From: UBA11540 sp045531755
Lineage (GTDB): Bacteria; Bacillota; Clostridia; Oscillospirales; Ruminococcaceae
Direction of reading: 5' to 3'
NCBI GenBank assembly: GCA_045531755.1
Contig: JAZSEP010000075.1
Span: 1 to 5,105 of the forward strand
DNA length: 5,105 bases
Below are positions 4,139 to 5,105 of this stretch, in pieces. The position numbers and the translations under genes were made by a program. The notes beneath the pieces were generated by a model. The model had not been told where the DNA came from. It was given only the letters and a program-made list of their open reading frames with translations, and made no database searches. The number at the start of each line of letters is the position of its first letter. The first letter of the stretch is position 1.

Positions 4139-4825
4139 ATGGACCAGATTAAGATTGGTGTTTTTCTGAAAGAACTTCGCAAAGAAAAAGGTCTTACACA
4201 AGAACAATTGGCGGAAGTGCTGAATGTATCCGGCAGGACTGTTTCACGTTGGGAGACCGGAAGCAATATGCCGGACATAAGTATGCTGGTCGATATATCT
4301 GTCTTTTATGATGTAAGCATACCTGAAATTGTTCAGGGAGAAAGGAAAAGCGAGATTATGGATAAAGAAACGAAAGAGACTGCTGTTGCTATGGCAAAGT
4401 ACAGTCAAAACGCAGTGAAAACTGGAAAACAAAAGGTGATCGGTACTCTATTGTCTGCGTTTGGCGTATTTGTTATTGTGTCAGCACTGTCAATATTCCC
4501 AAGCGACAGTAGTTGGGGCGGTATTTATTCGATTTTAGGAAGCATATTTCTAATTATCGGTCTATATTTCACCATTAAACCGTTAATGGCTAACCGTGTT
4601 TTACGCATACTAGTAATCCTAGGTTTAATAGCTCTATTATTCGGAACTTTCACTCTGTCCGATTATATTGCTGTTTCACAATTCAATCAGGTGCCAAGGT
4701 TCAGTTATATGACAACTTATGATTCACGAAATCCAAACCAACTAGTGCACAAAACCTTATTTTACACAGTAGTTCAGAAAAACCCCGGAACAAAGAATGA
4801 GCAGGTCTTTATTGTGAAAAATTAA
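4139..4825 (+). CDS. XRE-family HTH regulator with three membrane segments
   Basis: A 228-aa protein. Residues 5-62 are a Cro/C1-type (XRE) DNA-binding domain: FLKELRKEKGLTQEQLAEVL, the recognition-helix region VSGRTVSRWETG (30-41) and the typical NMPDISML that follows. A charged linker of about 35 residues leads to three hydrophobic helices (about 100-120, 127-147 and 154-174). The last 54 residues should then lie outside the cell if the N-terminus is cytosolic. This tail (RFSYMTTYDSRNPN..., FYTVVQKNPGTKNEQVFIV) reads like a small beta-rich domain with no motif I recognise. The architecture suggests a membrane-tethered transcription regulator that could sense something at the envelope. Targets are unknown; self-regulation through the inverted repeat at 4051-4107 is plausible. 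The gene looks more AT-rich than the DUF4832-type gene before it. It ends at the terminator 4847-4881. Confidence 0.88.
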   Translation: MDQIKIGVFLKELRKEKGLTQEQLAEVLNVSGRTVSRWETGSNMPDISMLVDISVFYDVSIPEIVQGERKSEIMDKETKETAVAMAKYSQNAVKTGKQKVIGTLLSAFGVFVIVSALSIFPSDSSWGGIYSILGSIFLIIGLYFTIKPLMANRVLRILVILGLIALLFGTFTLSDYIAVSQFNQVPRFSYMTTYDSRNPNQLVHKTLFYTVVQKNPGTKNEQVFIVKN

Positions 4826-4844
4826 TAAACTACAAATAAACTAA

Positions 4845-5105
4845 TTAGCCTCCCTTCGTCGTATGGCGAAGGGAGGCTTTTGTTGCCCAAGCATACATCA
4901 ATACGAGTCCTGTGCTCAAAAGGACTCCTCCGATTATATCGGTTAACCAATGGACTCCTGAAACGAGTCTGCCGATTACCATAAATGCGATAAATGCTAT
5001 GATAACGGCTTTTATGCATCTTCTTAAGGCTTTGTTTTTTATGCGGTCGTTTAGTTGCAGTATTGCAGTCGGCATAACGCAGAGCACGAGCAGTGTTGTC
5101 GACGA
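4845..5105 (-). CDS. PAP2-family phosphatase, C-terminal part (5' end outside the window)
   Basis: The frame is open from the right edge to TAA at 4847-4845, giving the last 86 residues of a type-2 phosphatidic acid phosphatase (PAP2) family membrane protein. Motif 3 of the family is clear: GRLVSGVHWLTDIIGG, with Arg46, His52 and Asp56 (numbered from the window edge) spaced as in SRx5Hx3D. In this family that His is the nucleophile that takes the phosphate and the Asp supports it. A hydrophobic segment precedes it (about 31-45) and another follows (about 56-74), as expected for a multi-pass enzyme working on lipid or isoprenoid (undecaprenyl) phosphates at the membrane. The first visible residues, SSTTLLVLCVMP, look like the helix after the PSGH motif, which should lie just beyond the edge. 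A GTG at 5087 is not the start. The substrate cannot be told from this part. Confidence 0.88.
   Translation of the reverse strand, partial: SSTTLLVLCVMPTAILQLNDRIKNKALRRCIKAVIIAFIAFMVIGRLVSGVHWLTDIIGGVLLSTGLVLMYAWATKASLRHTTKGG
4847..4881. terminator. intrinsic terminator between convergent genes, overlapping the PAP2 stop
   Basis: A perfect 12-bp stem (AGCCTCCCTTCG at 4847-4858 with its complement at 4867-4878, 8-nt loop) is followed by TTTT on the plus strand, 21 bases after the HTH gene's stop. On the minus strand the stem lies in the last codons of the PAP2 gene and is followed by TAATTAGTTTATTT, a weaker U-rich tail, so it may also end that transcript. Confidence 0.85.

Noticed and set aside
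4845..5087. Complete 80-aa membrane protein starting at GTG 5087
   Set aside because: The frame stays open to the window edge with PAP2-like residues before the GTG, and a PAP2 enzyme needs its PSGH motif upstream. It is a partial gene.
1..5105. CRISPR array, tRNA/rRNA gene, insertion sequence or prophage
   Set aside because: No direct repeat series, cloverleaf, transposase or phage structural frame was seen.

Overview
This window looks like chromosomal DNA from a low-to-moderate GC member of the Bacillota, most likely a gut-type Clostridia (Ruminococcus/Oscillospiraceae-like). Evidence: strong AGGAGG-type ribosome binding sites, consensus sigma-A promoters (TTGACA/TATAAT with 17-bp spacers), U-rich hairpin terminators, and gene families common in that group. 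The assignment is inferred from style; there is no rRNA or marker gene here.

Layout from left to right. (1) At positions 1-303 a strong leftward promoter (84-112) drives something that leaves the window at its left edge. A perfect 10-bp inverted repeat (116-139) abuts its -35 box. A near-consensus extended -10 promoter (244-272) drives the rightward gene. (2) 304-654 (+) is a small ArsC/Spx-family thioredoxin-fold protein with a CxxC motif. It is closed by a bidirectional terminator at 667-703. (3) 734-2424 (-) is a four-gene operon read right to left: a MazG-like NTP pyrophosphohydrolase, a P-loop kinase-like protein of 173 aa, a second smaller P-loop protein of 141 aa, and a conserved hypothetical protein of 109 aa. 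Its promoter is at 2525-2553. (4) 2636-4003 (+) is a 455-aa intracellular TIM-barrel protein of the DUF4832 / GH42-like type. Its promoter (2576-2604) is back to back with that of the mazG operon, and a perfect 15-bp inverted repeat covers its transcription start. (5) 4139-4825 (+) is an XRE-family HTH regulator fused to three membrane segments and an outer C-terminal domain. (6) 4845-5105 (-) is the C-terminal part of a PAP2-family membrane phosphatase, cut by the right edge. It converges on the HTH gene at a shared terminator hairpin that overlaps its stop codon.

The window is mostly ordinary accessory metabolism and regulation. The MazG operon reads as nucleotide house-cleaning plus small-molecule phosphorylation of unknown substrate. 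The DUF4832 protein is probably a sugar-cleaving enzyme under local repressor control. I see no IS element, CRISPR array, tRNA or rRNA gene. Nothing is clearly a new system. The best leads are the regulatory palindromes, the orphan P-loop pair in the mazG operon, and the membrane-tethered HTH protein.

Four plausible long-ORF starts were shortened here (to 1500, 2044, 2636 and 4139) because good ribosome binding sites, and in one case a promoter, sit inside the longer frames.
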